From: Hyaloscypha bicolor E
Lineage: Eukaryota; Ascomycota; Leotiomycetes; Helotiales; Hyaloscyphaceae
Direction of reading: 5' to 3'
Length of the DNA: 64,000 nt
Assembly (NCBI RefSeq): GCF_002865645.1
Contig: NW_020194684.1
Coordinates: 3,229,030 to 3,293,029, forward strand
The position numbers and the translations under genes are program-made. Shown piece after piece: positions 49,645-59,575 of this stretch. Positions within the stretch are counted from its first letter, which is position 1; every line of letters starts with the position of its first letter. The notes beneath the pieces are model-generated. The model was not told the DNA's origin and made no database searches. It saw nothing but the letters and a program-made list of their open reading frames with translations.

Positions 49645-51024
49645 CTATTCAAAATTGACTTTCTTTGTCCCAAAGTTACACTTGGGAGGGTGTGCCAAAA
49701 GTTCTACGCCCTTGGCCTTGAAATCCCTTGTCAGTGCTCCAGAATCGTTACAATGCGATCCCTTCATCTCAATCCTCTTCAACTCCGGAAATCTCTCCTC
49801 TACCACCCACAGCAACTCTCTCAAATCCTCTTCACAGCACAGGCCACCACTGTGACGCAAGACCAACCTCTCCAACGCTCTCGGAAGAACTTCACATAGC
49901 CGCACCACCAGCGTTGACCCATCCAAACCGCTTGGGAACCCAAACAAAATGGACCAATCCACATCTATGCTCTTCAGCCTTTCAAATTGAGCCAAGGAGC
50001 CGATTTCCCTCGCTGTCGTCCACTCTCCGTTCTCCTCGCCTGAATTAGAGATCTCCAATTCCTCCAAGCAAGGATGGAGATGTGCGATTGCCTGCCCGAT
50101 CTCCTGCGGCAGGAAGTCGGGGTCTTCTTGCTCCCTGGCGACGTGATTGTAGGAGAATTTGCGCAGAGATGTGAAGAGGCGGAGAAATGTGATTAGCCAC
50201 CACGCATCTAAGCAGGAATTGGCGATTTCTAGCTTCTTGGTGCTGAATTGGTAGTTTTCTGGTGGGTAGACCAGCCGGCGATCGCGAGCGTTATCGACGG
50301 CTAGTCTGGAAACGGCTACAGACTGGACAGATGGGAGCCTCAAGAAAGGCATTATATCTGAAAAATGCAGGTATTCTGACTCCGGCCAAAGGTAGAAGCC
50401 GAGGGGGTCGTCGGCCTCTGCCACGTCTGGTTGTGCGAAGGGGGAGAGAGAAAGGTCGGTGAGATGCTCCAGTGAGGATTGAGTTGATATCCCGGACACT
50501 TGAAGACGGGCCGCTATTCCCAGAGCGTGCTCCATATCTCCTGCCTCGTCATGTCGATAGTCGATCATCTCAATGCCCTCTAAATTGGGGAGGAGAAGAA
50601 GAAGCATGCTAGTCACAGCATGCCACCTCCCTTGTCGGATGCGAGGCATCCAATTCTCGATGTCTTCTAGTGCAGCGCCTGTTCCCTTCAAGGTATCTTG
50701 GAAGGCATTCATTCTTTCTTGACAGGCAGCGAAGTCAGCTTGTGCTAGTTCGGAGACATCCAAGAACTCTCTATTCGGAAATCCGGGGCCAGTGTACCTC
50801 CGCACGTAGGTAGCTAGTTGAGTGGTCGCCAGGACTGTTCGCAATAGTTTGGGAACAGAACTGCGTCCCATCTCGGTGAAGTTTAGGTATAGCATCGGAG
50901 TCACGATGCGGTTGAGATTTTGGTTACAGCTTGCTAGACTGAGCCATGAGGATGTCGTCCCATCGATCCCCGCGTACTTGACTATATCAATCAAAGTTTC
51001 GGTTGCCAAACGTTCGAAAGCCAT
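49645..51024 (-). CDS. F-box/LRR-like protein, 459 aa
   Basis: Single-exon frame. The N-terminus MAFERLATETLIDIVKYAGI then SLASCNQNLNRIVTPMLY fits the fungal F-box-like pattern L-P-x-E-x-L-x-x-I followed by a short helix and L-x-R-x-V-x-P-x-L-Y. The rest contains irregular leucine-rich segments (LPNLEGIEMIDY, SLEHLTDLSLSPF, FTSLRKFSY, CLEELEISNS, FERLKSIDVDW, ALERLVLRHSGG, FPELKRIEMKGS), the usual arrangement in fungal F-box/LRR-type proteins that may recruit substrates to SCF ubiquitin ligases. The F-box is weak, so the ubiquitin role is inference. No signal peptide or membrane segment. Members of this family are numerous and fast-evolving in filamentous fungi. Confidence 0.75.
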   Translation of the reverse strand: MAFERLATETLIDIVKYAGIDGTTSSWLSLASCNQNLNRIVTPMLYLNFTEMGRSSVPKLLRTVLATTQLATYVRRYTGPGFPNREFLDVSELAQADFAACQERMNAFQDTLKGTGAALEDIENWMPRIRQGRWHAVTSMLLLLLPNLEGIEMIDYRHDEAGDMEHALGIAARLQVSGISTQSSLEHLTDLSLSPFAQPDVAEADDPLGFYLWPESEYLHFSDIMPFLRLPSVQSVAVSRLAVDNARDRRLVYPPENYQFSTKKLEIANSCLDAWWLITFLRLFTSLRKFSYNHVAREQEDPDFLPQEIGQAIAHLHPCLEELEISNSGEENGEWTTAREIGSLAQFERLKSIDVDWSILFGFPSGLDGSTLVVRLCEVLPRALERLVLRHSGGLCCEEDLRELLWVVEERFPELKRIEMKGSHCNDSGALTRDFKAKGVELLAHPPKCNFGTKKVNFE

Positions 51025-51865
51025 CCTCGAGAGAAAGTTGAGCTGAAGGTCCTTTGAAAGAGTTCAGAAGATGTAAGGGAGCAGGGAGGAGGGAGGCGAG
51101 AATTTTTACACTTGGGTGCTGTCAGGGGGCGCCACATTTCTATTCTGGCACTCGGTGTTCCGATGAAGTGCATTCGAGGTGCATCAAACTCACAAGGATT
51201 TCAGCCACATTAGGCCTGGCAAACTGAAATATTAATTTCTGGCCGCTCTTTGTCAGCTTTCGTTGCCATCAAATACTGGGGTTTTCCTCATGAAAAGGAC
51301 CAAACAAGTTGAATCCGTCCATGTGCCTCCTCCGATCAACCTCCTTCAGCATGACCAATGCGCTCATAATCACCGTATAATCCATCTTCTCCCACCACCA
51401 ATAAATTCCCTCCTCAATTCCAGCTTTGCCCCTCTGCCAGTATAACTGGCACCGTACGTACTGCTGTCTCGAGGTGACACAATGAAGCCCCGCTATTTTG
51501 GCCCCCAAATATTACCCCGCACTCTAACAATTGCCCTGAGCGAGCCCCTATTGCGGAGAGGAGTACAAATATTTCGCTACTTTCATTGCAGCACCGCATT
51601 TGCGGGGGCTATAACTCTAATCGAAGAATGAGCTCAAGTCCCGCAGTCAATCGATGCATCGTTAAACTGCGGAAGGTAGTCAGGAAGGAGAAAGGTGATT
51701 AGCCTGCAACTGTTTGGTCGTTAATAAACCAGGACCCAAACCCCCCAACGTTCAGCTTGCCGATATCAAAATTGAAAACCTCTCCCAAACACTTGCACTC
51801 TCTTCAACTCTGCACAAATCTCCGAATTTTCTCTTCGGCGCATCAAGAGAATACCACTTTCGCGA
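51025..51865. other. Intergenic region
   Basis: About 840 bp holding the upstream region of the LRR-like gene and the front of the NUDIX relic. No motif recognised. Confidence 0.4.
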
Positions 51866-52494
51866 ACATGGATACCTCAAAACCAACAAAAACCAGCAGG
51901 CATCATCTCAGGACCATATCTTGCAGGCACGCTCTCAGCTTCCTCCTTCACCAACCTCCACATGACCTGTTCCCAAGTTCAGCAAACGAACCTCTCCAGC
52001 GGGGTTCTCATGTTCGACAAGATTGTCATCAGCTCAATAATCCTCAAAATCAGCAAACTCCTCCTTCTCAAGCATGCCGCTCACGAGATCTACTACCCGA
52101 ACGTGTTCGAGCCCCCAAGTGACACGTTGACTCTACTGATCCAACTTTGGCTCATGCACTGGCACGAGAGATTGGAGAGGAGACGGGTCTCAAGGTCATC
52201 CGTGTAGTGCAAGAGCTTTTGCCACCTTTTGAGCATGAGACGAACACAATGGTTGGAGGGGTTGAGGTTAGGAAGATGTGTGTTCAGGTTAATTTTCTAG
52301 TAGTGGTAGAAGGTGGTGAGGCCAGAGTCGATGTGGAAGAACATTCTGTTGCGGTTTGGGCTCATGAGAAGGATGTTGAGGGGCTGGAGATGACGGACGG
52401 AATGGGCGTGCTGGCTGAGAGAGTTTGTGAAGTTTGTGAAATTAAAGCCAGGAACTTACCGGTACAAATTGCTTGCGGTATTCATCCAGATTAA
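51866..52494 (+). pseudogene. Frameshifted NUDIX hydrolase gene
   Basis: NUDIX enzymes hydrolyse nucleoside-diphosphate-linked compounds. The NUDIX box helix is present as AHALAREIGEETGLKVIRVV (from about 52150), matching the R-E-U-x-E-E-x-G-U core. The upstream half, SSGVLMFDKIVIS then KLLLLKHAAHEIYYPNVFEP, lies in a different frame (from 51962). The two meet near 52120, where the expected G-G-H-V-D is read as a shift of one base: PPS in one frame, HVDSTDPT in the other. Further upstream a third frame (MDTSKPTKTSRHHLRT at 51868) may be the original N-terminus. Downstream it ends normally (KARNLPVQIACGIHPD). It is probably a recent pseudogene; an assembly error of one base is the alternative. 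Confidence 0.6.
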
Positions 52495-52761
52495 AACTCA
52501 AGACACCTCTTTCTGAGTGTCCTCATTTCCCTTCGAACAAAGTTGTGGATCAAGATTTGAGATCCGATTGCGTCAAGGTCTTTCCGTCCTCTGTGACTCC
52601 ACCCGAAAGCAAGTAGTTGCCCAGATTGAATTACCTTCTCAGTATGTCTGATTGTTTCCCCAGTCTGTTGTGAAATCGAGGCGTATGAAGCACTGGTATG
52701 TGTGGACCAGTTCACTGAGACCAGTTTTGGTCCAATTGTATTCTGTAGAGCGTCTTAACTT

Positions 52762-53574
52762 CTAAGAAGACAGAGTCCGGGCTTCACCCCGTGTTTTATG
52801 TCGAAATTCCTCAACGCGAGTTATCGGTTTACTGGTCTTTTCTTCAGCCTCTACAATCGAATTTCCTCCGTCTATCTCCTCCCTGTAGCGCCCAATCCTC
52901 GCTTCCTGCTGCCGGATGCGAGCTTGCTTTTCTTCCACCCTCGTGCATATCTTGCATTTATTGGGCAACTTATAGTGATTCACGGGCGGCTTCTTGCCAC
53001 ATGCCTGTGGCCACCGACCCCTCCCCCAACCAAGCGACGCCCTTTCAGCAAAGCCATAGAAAAGTGTCATAAGCAGCACCTGCTTATTCCTCGCGTCCAA
53101 GGAAGTTCGGTGGATGCATATCGAATCAACCCACAAAACTCGTTGTTGGGTTGGGTGCCGGAGACGTTGGAGAGAAGCGTCATAGTATTGAGTTATCGAG
53201 AGTGGCGTGGTGGAATAGAAAACCATCCCCTATTAAGTGTTTGACCACTCCAAACATATGAGAGAGCTTTGAAAATCACCCCATTGCCAAGGCGGACTTC
53301 GCCAGGCTTGCATGTTAGAGGTTGGATATGGTCCTCAGCTGGAACGAGTGTCAACAGCCGGTCACTTCCTCTCCTCGTCAACGGCTCGTGATGGAATCAT
53401 TCTTCCATCTTGACTGAGGATGCTGAGCAGATTCTTGCGTTTCAAAATGAACCCAGAGAGAGACGAAGTCCTCTGGCGTCCTGACTTTGTTCCGGCTGAG
53501 AGGATTAACTTGTTTGAGCTGGAAAGGGTGGACATCTTCAAAAGCAGGATATCTTTCCTAATTGGCCAAACCAT
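52762..53574 (-). pseudogene. Broken HET-domain gene
   Basis: The minus strand carries HET landmarks in two frames. One (53193-53381) has VRLGNGVIFKALSYVWSGQT, where the usual ALSYVWG has lost its Gly. The next (52762-53226) continues MVFYSTTPLSITQYYDASLQ, then VLWVDSICIHRTSLDARNKQ, then lost similarity before the usual VWLG. The switch lies near 53226, consistent with a one-base frame change. Beyond the domain the second frame ends in a charged coiled-coil-like stretch (VEEKQARIRQQEARIGRYRE) unlike HET proteins. A third frame at 53362-53574 may be the former N-terminus. The gene appears truncated and frameshifted and is unlikely to work. Confidence 0.6.
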
Positions 53575-54535
53575 TTTCGCTCAAATCGGCCGTGTAGAGA
53601 GGAGAGGGGGTTGGGAAATTATGAAGTTTCGCTGCCCTGTCGAGAGTATTTGAAAACTTTGCGTTCGGCGTAGTGTCCCCAAACAAGGTCTTGTCCCTGA
53701 CCCCGCGATGTAGAGAGAACCTGACGAAGGGCCAAACCTTCACTTCCAAAAATTTCACCCTTCCTCAATTGAAGAGGGTGAAAAAAAGGGAGTGATGATG
53801 ACTATCGGAAGTCGGAATTAAACTCACAGCAATTGCATCCAATTTCCAACTTCTTGTTATTCTCTCCATTTGAAGTGTAGACTTAGCTGGACAAGGTTTT
53901 CGAGATGAGCTGAAATGAACGAGGATAAACTCAACGTCATTAATGGACTCTAAAATTCCAACCATTCATTTTATCTATTAATTCAGGACTGCAAGAGGCT
54001 TTGCTATTAATTCCAGTACTATTCTGCGAGGCTTCTGCGGGACTTCCCCAGTGAAGCTTGCAGGGCATGCGACGCGACTGGCGAAGTGATCTTACAAACC
54101 CGTTACAGGTAAAATCTTGATGAAGGAGCAGATTTCTTGGAATGATCATCGAGACTTCCTTCCTGCCAGACCTTGTATTTATGAAAGACTTCGTTCTAAG
54201 CAGAAAAATTAGTAGGCTGATGAGAAGCGTGAAGCAAGCAAAGTTGATGGTGTTGTCAAGTTTCAAAAAGAGGTCAGAGTAGGTTTCAGGGTTCTGTTTA
54301 CCCGGAAATAACAACCCATCCCCGCAATTGTAACCTCATTCGGCTGGCAGGCGAGATCGTGCTGTGCCGCAGACAACACGAGAGGCTCATCATCCCCTCA
54401 TCGCACATCTGTGTAATTCTCCCGGAGACCTCATTTCCAGCTCGGTCACGATAGAAACCTCTTCAGCGCTCGACGCATCTCTACCATTGTCACGTACACC
54501 CGCAAAGGCACCACTCGTTCAAGGCCTACCCCACC
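53575..54535. other. Intergenic region with one doubtful frame
   Basis: About 960 bp. A minus-strand frame (53940-54314, 124 aa) contains one hydrophobic segment (FACFTLLISLLIFLL) after a charged start and could be a tiny membrane protein, but it lacks any recognisable family and I do not annotate it as a gene. Confidence 0.35.
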
Positions 54536-55176
54536 ATGCCAATCGCCCTCGTCGCAGACCCCGCCGCCCGGCGCCCCAAATGGAGCAAGACCATCCTGGG
54601 CCTGCACTGGTTCTTCCAGTTCATTACCCTCGGCATCTTCCAACTGATCACGATCTTCCTCGTCTGGATGCTCCTTGCAGCTGCAACCAATGGCGGAAAT
54701 GGTAGCGGGAGGCGTCCAGCGCCGCCCTCAAACTACCTCTTGTACCTCTCCCTCCTGCTCCCCCTCGACTTCATCCCGCTAATAGGAATGAATTAGATTA
54801 ACCACGATGATATTTATCCTCTTGTCCAACGCCGCGATCCTTTGCACGATTTTATACGAATGGGGCTCTGCGTTTGTGCCGACGAAATACTTTAAGATAC
54901 AGGTCGTAAAGAGTCTGTACTTCTTATTTATTGTGGTTGTGGTGTTGTGCTCTGGGTTGAGTCTGCCGATGGAGGGGAACGTCAGTGGAGCTGCGTGGGT
55001 CTGGGCAACATTTTGGAGGATGTTGATATTTGTGTAAGTTGGCTTTCCTGGGGGGGGGGTGAACATTTACTGATGCGCGAGACAGGGCACCGTTTTGGTC
55101 GAGCATGGCTTATGCTGTCATTATCAAGAAGAGGGTATCGCGAGAGTTTGGGGAGGGTGGGGAAGTGGCGCTTTGA
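54536..55176 (+). CDS. Small multi-pass membrane protein with a one-base frame change
   Basis: Exon 1 starts MPIALVADPAARRPKWSKTI and has hydrophobic segments LHWFFQFITLGIFQLITIFL and YLLYLSLLLPLDFIPLI. It then runs into TAG at about 54794. The next frame resumes at 54792 with TTMIFILLSNAAILCTILYE, a segment around YFLFIVVVVLCSGLSL and AAWVWATFWRMLIF. A 52-nt intron (55034-55085, donor GTAAGT) leads to APFWSSMAYAVIIKKRVSRE and a stop at 55176. Dropping one base near 54791 makes the exons sum to 195 codons, so the ancestral gene was one continuous four-segment integral membrane protein. I do not recognise its function; similar small fungal membrane proteins are uncharacterised. It may be a young pseudogene or the shift may be a sequencing error. 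Confidence 0.5.
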
Positions 55177-55779
55177 AGGCCTTGGGGGAGTGCTCGGGGA
55201 GAAGTTGATGAGTGATACCAGGCATGTACTGCTTTCTTGGAAATAGATCCCTGAGGATCTCCACTATGAGAATATAAGACGATATTTACACCCGAACTAT
55301 GAAGCGTGGTTGCACTGAACGTTTTTGGAATGTATTTCACCAAGTCCAGTTCGAGTGATATCAGGTTATCAACACGACTCTGCGGCTCCAGCACTTTCCC
55401 AAAAGACCTATTTTGCTTGCTAGAATTCTTCACACCTCCCTAATTAAAGCTTGTACAACTTCCTAATTTCGCCCGACCTCCCAGCCAACGGACCCTCAAC
55501 TACCACGGTACAATGTTTATAGATAGCCACCAATTCCCACTCTCATCAACTATATGAATCTCCATATCAAACCTCCCATTCTTAATGGCATTTACCCTAG
55601 ATCTCACAAAAGAAATTTTGCGCTTTTAGGTATTTTCTTGATCTCCGTCGTCATACTCATCGTCGCGTACAGCACGCCAACTTTCAAGTCCGTATGTTCA
55701 GGGCTGAAGTTTCCTGGTGCTGGGTGGGCCTACGAGGCGTCACTTGCAATCGACTTCTTTTCCAACACAGAACAAGAAC
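55177..55779. other. Intergenic region with a doubtful short frame
   Basis: A plus-strand frame at 55554-55790 (78 aa) contains one hydrophobic segment (FALLGIFLISVVILIVAYST). With no neighbouring exon found and an opposite-strand gene overlapping its end, I leave it unassigned. Confidence 0.35.
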
Positions 55780-56346
55780 TCAGAATGTAAAGAGGGGGGG
55801 ACTTACCAAATTATAACGCGCAATAATAGACGAGATATTAAACTCCAGCTCTTCAGGCCTATAAATCGACCTCCCCTTCACAGAGAATCTAAACCGACTG
55901 TCACTACACACGCCATCCTGATATCCTTTAACTCTCCAAGTTTTAAATTTGTCTTTTACCGGTGAACGAAGAGATATCTCTTCCATCACGGCATCATTTT
56001 CAAAGTTCCATTGCTTGCATTCTCTTTCACGATCCGGGATATCTTCTTTTAGTATTACACGATCCGTTGGTAAGGTCAGCCCAGTTTCGAGAAAAACGTA
56101 CGACATGTTTATTATTCGAATTGCACAGGTTTTGTACGTGATTTGGCCGGGAACCCTAGGAAAGGCGGCGGGCCTCTGGATCTCGATCTGGACCACAGAA
56201 ATCCGGGAGCCGGGTTTCAGGAGGGTAGCGGTTAGACGGATGGGACCCGGGGAGTTGGGGGGAAAGAGCTGGAAGGGAGAGTCAATGGGGTCAGGTTGTG
56301 CTGGTTTTGACAACGGGCGGGTGGTAAGAGGTAAGTGCGCGCGCAC
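55780..56346 (-). CDS. Hypothetical protein, 188 aa
   Basis: An uninterrupted minus-strand frame beginning MRAHLPLTTRPLSKPAQPDP. The N-terminus is Pro-rich. The middle has alternating hydrophobic residues suggestive of a beta-rich fold (PIRLTATLLKPGSRISVVQI, TYKTCAIRIINMSYVFLETG). I recognise no family. A GTAAGT donor follows the codons for ARYNL near 55805, so the true protein may continue through an intron into 55560-55780 rather than ending in the frame's stop, but I could not find an acceptor that keeps a frame open. No signal peptide or membrane segment. Confidence 0.45.
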   Translation of the reverse strand: MRAHLPLTTRPLSKPAQPDPIDSPFQLFPPNSPGPIRLTATLLKPGSRISVVQIEIQRPAAFPRVPGQITYKTCAIRIINMSYVFLETGLTLPTDRVILKEDIPDRERECKQWNFENDAVMEEISLRSPVKDKFKTWRVKGYQDGVCSDSRFRFSVKGRSIYRPEELEFNISSIIARYNLVSPPLFTF

Positions 56347-57135
56347 TGGCAGAGGAGGGCTGCGGCATAGCCTCCGAATGCGCCACTGGGTTTGTTAGTG
56401 TGGGAGCGATTGAGCGAGTAGAGAGGGATAATTCGCCGCGCCAGTCCCACGGGATGTTGGCTGTGAAAATTTCATTACTGCCATCAACTGGTAGGACAGC
56501 AATGGCTTCTTCAAGTGAAATCTATCTACGATCTTAACCTAAGGTAGACACGATAGCGTACTTTACATTTCCTTACAGATGCTAGGGAAAGTGATTTAAT
56601 ACTTTTAAAACTATCAACCTCATGACCTGGTTAGAAACTTCTTCTGCGCCGCTGTGCAGGGTTGACGGTTTGTTGTGCTTGATGACATAGTGCAGTAAGA
56701 ATGATTGGCCCCAATCAAAAGTTCATGTTGGCTCTGATGATTGGACAAGCATAAGGCGAGAGTGAGCGTATACGGAAACGGTTCATTAACGATTCGGCGG
56801 TCTGTACCCCATGAAATAAGCCCCAAGTCTCGCCTTCTATACTACCAAGGCTTACGTCACATGACAGAGTCAGGCAGGAATAGCCGATTGTAAAGTTTGG
56901 GGTCTTGGCGTCTACTTTATGTCAGGATCAAAACGACATCAAATATAGTGGGTCTTCAAGTCCTAATAGGAAATGGTGGGAGATTCGAAGGAAATATCAA
57001 AAGAAGACAGACGGACGTGGAGATTGGGGTTGCAGCAAATTTCGTCGGCTGCGAAGACCTAAGCGAAATTTTCAGGGGCTCTCGCTTCGCCAATTCAGGG
57101 GTTCCACAGAATCTGCAAAAAGAGGAAATCGACCC
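56347..57135. other. Intergenic region
   Basis: Only short overlapping frames, none recognisable. The plus-strand frame at 56897-57202 runs antisense through the 5S rRNA gene and is therefore not a protein gene. Confidence 0.5.
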
Positions 57136-57141
57136 AAAAAA
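57136..57141 (-). terminator. RNA polymerase III T-run terminator of the 5S gene
   Basis: Six T on the minus strand, two bases beyond the mature 3' end of the 5S rRNA. This is the usual polymerase III stop signal. Confidence 0.85.
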
Positions 57142-57142
57142 G

Positions 57143-57261
57143 ACATACAACAGCAGGTATTCGCTGGTGGTCACCCACCCAACTACTAATCTGCCGATCT
57201 GAGGCTTGTGTATGGCAGAGCGGACGGGATGCCCAATTCTCCTCAGTCTGTGGTCGTATGT
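57143..57261 (-). rRNA. 5S ribosomal RNA gene
   Basis: The minus strand reads ACATACGACCACAG at the 5' end and TGCTGTTGTATGT at the 3' end, 119 nt in all, the standard fungal length. It includes the highly conserved stretches ATCCCGTCCGCTCT and GATTAGTAGTTGGGTGGGTG followed by ACCACCAGCGAATACC (internal control region, C box). The terminal helix pairs perfectly over nine positions (ACATACGAC with GTTGTATGT, one G-U), and helix II pairs as CTGAGG with CCTCAG. Single 5S genes scattered outside the rDNA are usual in filamentous ascomycetes. Both the internal promoter and the following T-run look functional. It lies alone between two minus-strand protein genes. Confidence 0.93.
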
Positions 57262-57789
57262 GGAAGCAGAATGCAGTATTGAAATTTATAGTCCTGAGCT
57301 CAATGACCACTTTTCCGTCAACTATCAAATCGTGGATCTCGTGATTGGGTGTCTGCTCCTCGCGGACGAAAATTGACCTGCCGCTTGGGAAAAGAGATTC
57401 TCTGATTATTGAAGGCTGGGAAGCCCCTTAATACGTACAAAATCCATTAGTCTCCCACTAGTCTCCCAGCCCCCTAGCTGCCTTAGGCCCATAAGCTTGA
57501 CACCTTTCAACAGCCGTGGCGACGCAGTCAAATTCTCAAAGCTATGACTAGAATTGGAGAAGGTGTAGAGACGAAGACGGAGACACGGATATTAGAGGAG
57601 CTACTGTAGCAGGGAGTACATTTATGGAGATTTTGGGGAGAGTTGTGCTGAAAAACAAACAATGGCCGTAGAACTACATGGATTTGAAAATTTGAGGAAG
57701 AGAGCAGAGTTGGACGCGCAAGAGAATGAATATGAAGGTCCCATAGCCTATGTCTACAAAAATATCAATTTGAAACCTTTGAAAGTTTA
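57262..57789. other. Intergenic region upstream of the 5S gene
   Basis: No gene seen. It contains the immediate upstream DNA of the 5S rRNA gene. Confidence 0.4.
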
Positions 57790-58025
57790 GACAGAGCCGA
57801 TATAATATTGCAAATCTACGGCATACTGTGGACCATAACGAGAGGACTTGAACATTCCATCCCTTCCAAGCTCCCACAAAACGAGAAGGAGCGCTGCGGC
57901 ATCTGAACTTGAGTATTACTCGGCACGGAATCAGGGACCACCACGAATGGAGAGTTGGGAGAGCTGAAACACTGCAGACTTCGCGGTTTTGAGGTAGGTA
58001 TAACCAGCACTGGGCGATGGGGATG
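57790..58025 (-). pseudogene. Possible decayed C-terminal coding remnant
   Basis: One minus-strand frame reads SAGYTYLKTAKSAVFQLSQL, SIRGGP, stop, FRAE, stop, then SSSDAAALLLVLWELGRDGM and FKSSRYGPQYAVDLQYYIGS V with a final stop. The two internal stops and coherent residue composition suggest a dead exon, but no family is recognised and it could be chance. Confidence 0.2.
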
Positions 58026-58050
58026 ATTAAGGTCAGGACTCCTTTAACCG

Positions 58051-58947
58051 TCAGCGTAACTCATTTTGGTATCCAAAAACTGACTTGATGTACCTTGGTA
58101 CCATTTCTACCATTTCTGAAGTCTCGGCTCTGTTCTGTACGCAGAGTTCGGGTTGTAAATACTGCGTTGAAGAACTGGTGGCAGGGGCCGAATCACCTTC
58201 CAGGCCATCCCTAATTTCGTAGTCGTTGTCGTCTCGCTCATGAGTGATTTCTCCGTGTAGTGGAACAGAGCTGAGGGTAAGTTCTGCGGACTTATGCGCA
58301 TCCTCACGTAATGCCCTATTGCACAAATAAAATCTCAACAATGATTCTATGGTTGGCTGCAGGCTGAGCAAGTGTAAGACATAGAAGCTGATCGCTTCTG
58401 CGGCAATGCTGAGAGTATACGGTGGATTTCTATTCGTCTCAAGTTCACCCCAGTCCTTATTCTCTTCAGCGTCACCCAACGCCATTTCGTAGTATTCTCG
58501 ACTTACCATTGTGGCTTCCTTAAGCTCCGTGCTCATCTTGTCAGCGAGATCTTGCAAATCATCTTCCTGGGTCTCTGATCTCCTTGACAAGACCAAGGGA
58601 AGGACATCTGCAAGAGAAAACGAATTAGTTAGAGGATTGGAGCACAGCGGGAACAGCTTACCTTTTGATAACGTCACCCCAATTCCATAGAAAAGCCGTA
58701 GAGCAGTGTCTCTCAAAATGGGTGACTTGTTCAAGGTTTCATCCAAATTTTGGTCTTTAAAAACTTCGTCCCAAAGCACCAATCTACCCCAAGATTGCTC
58801 CAGAATAAAGACATCCTTCGGTTTTTGATCTATAGTCGAGCATGCCGACACTGTGGCCTTCAACAGATGCAGACAACGATTGTAAATTTTGCTGCAGGAA
58901 TATGTCGATGTAGTCTGGTCCATGTTGCCGACACAGAAGGTTGCCAA
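58051..58947 (-). CDS. Hypothetical protein related to fungal STAND/zinc-finger N-terminal regions
   Basis: Two exons, 58947-58662 and 58607-58051, joined across a 54-nt intron with a CTCTAAC branch site (280 aa). An alternative start is at 58923 (MDQTTSTYSCSKIYNRCLHL). The segment IYNRCLHLLKATVS followed by LEQSWGRLVLWDEVF has the shape of an N-terminal helical domain seen in many uncharacterised fungal proteins, often ahead of NACHT, zinc-finger or HET-associated regions, where E-x-x-G-R-x-R-x-W is the hallmark; here it reads QSWGRLVLW. The acidic C-terminal part has no recognised domain. Function unknown. It is divergent from the DUF7580-type gene across 630 bp, and both may belong to the same non-self-response repertoire (inference). 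Confidence 0.6.
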   Translation of the reverse strand: MATFCVGNMDQTTSTYSCSKIYNRCLHLLKATVSACSTIDQKPKDVFILEQSWGRLVLWDEVFKDQNLDETLNKSPILRDTALRLFYGIGVTLSKGKLFPLCSNPLTNSFSLADVLPLVLSRRSETQEDDLQDLADKMSTELKEATMVSREYYEMALGDAEENKDWGELETNRNPPYTLSIAAEAISFYVLHLLSLQPTIESLLRFYLCNRALREDAHKSAELTLSSVPLHGEITHERDDNDYEIRDGLEGDSAPATSSSTQYLQPELCVQNRAETSEMVEMVPRYIKSVFGYQNELR

Positions 58948-59575
58948 TGTTGTTACTGAGAACGAAGTAATACAGAGACTCCAAAGACTATTAATATCAT
59001 TGCATGACCTATGACAAATTCAAACCCAGTGCGAATTGCGGAATGGAATGAGTGTAAGAAGGCTGAGACGACTAAAAATATACCTCGCCGCTTGACCCAC
59101 TTGCATGCGGCCCGGACTAGGCCACCATGGCAAATTCAAGTGATGACTGGCAAATAATGGCGCGTTTAAAACCGCGCGGCTGTCCGTAACTTCTTGCCTT
59201 TTTTTATTTTTTTTTAGCAAAAACATGCATATCGAACATATCAATTATAAGCCTATAGTTTTGAGGTTGTCGTGTCTGCCACGTTTTGGGACAGCAAGCG
59301 CCCGACTTCCGCTTTGACGACACTGGAGGAAGAATAGCGTGACCGCTTCTGTGGCCGTTTCAAATTCCGGTCGCGGCCCCTTATTGTAAACGCTAAGGCT
59401 TGTAATTAAATGAATTGGGATGAGCCAGCAGTCTGGGCCCTACACCTGACGCATTTGGAGCGATTGGGACGATGCTTTAATTAATCTATTAAATTATTGA
59501 ACTGCGATCAGAGAGTTGCATAAGTCCTTCGATATTCTCGCTTCCAGTCTTTGTTGCTCTCAGACCAACTTAATA
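58948..59575. promoter_or_regulatory. Divergent promoter region
   Basis: The 628-bp space lies between two divergent start codons. It contains an AT-rich TTTTTTTATTTTTTTTTAGC run near 59200 and an inverted GCGCGTTTAAAACCGCGC at about 59160. No clear TATA box. Confidence 0.45.

Noticed and set aside
53940..54314. 124-aa minus-strand frame with a hydrophobic segment
   Set aside because: No conserved pattern and no intron or start context to support it. A single hydrophobic run is common by chance.
55554..55790. 78-aa plus-strand frame with one membrane segment
   Set aside because: No family recognised, no supporting exon, and it overlaps the downstream end of the opposite-strand 188-aa frame. 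Kept only as a note in the intergenic entry.
56897..57202. 101-aa plus-strand frame (MGSWRLLYVRIKTTSN)
   Set aside because: Its second half is antisense to the 5S rRNA gene; the conserved peptide-like end is the reverse of the 5S control region.
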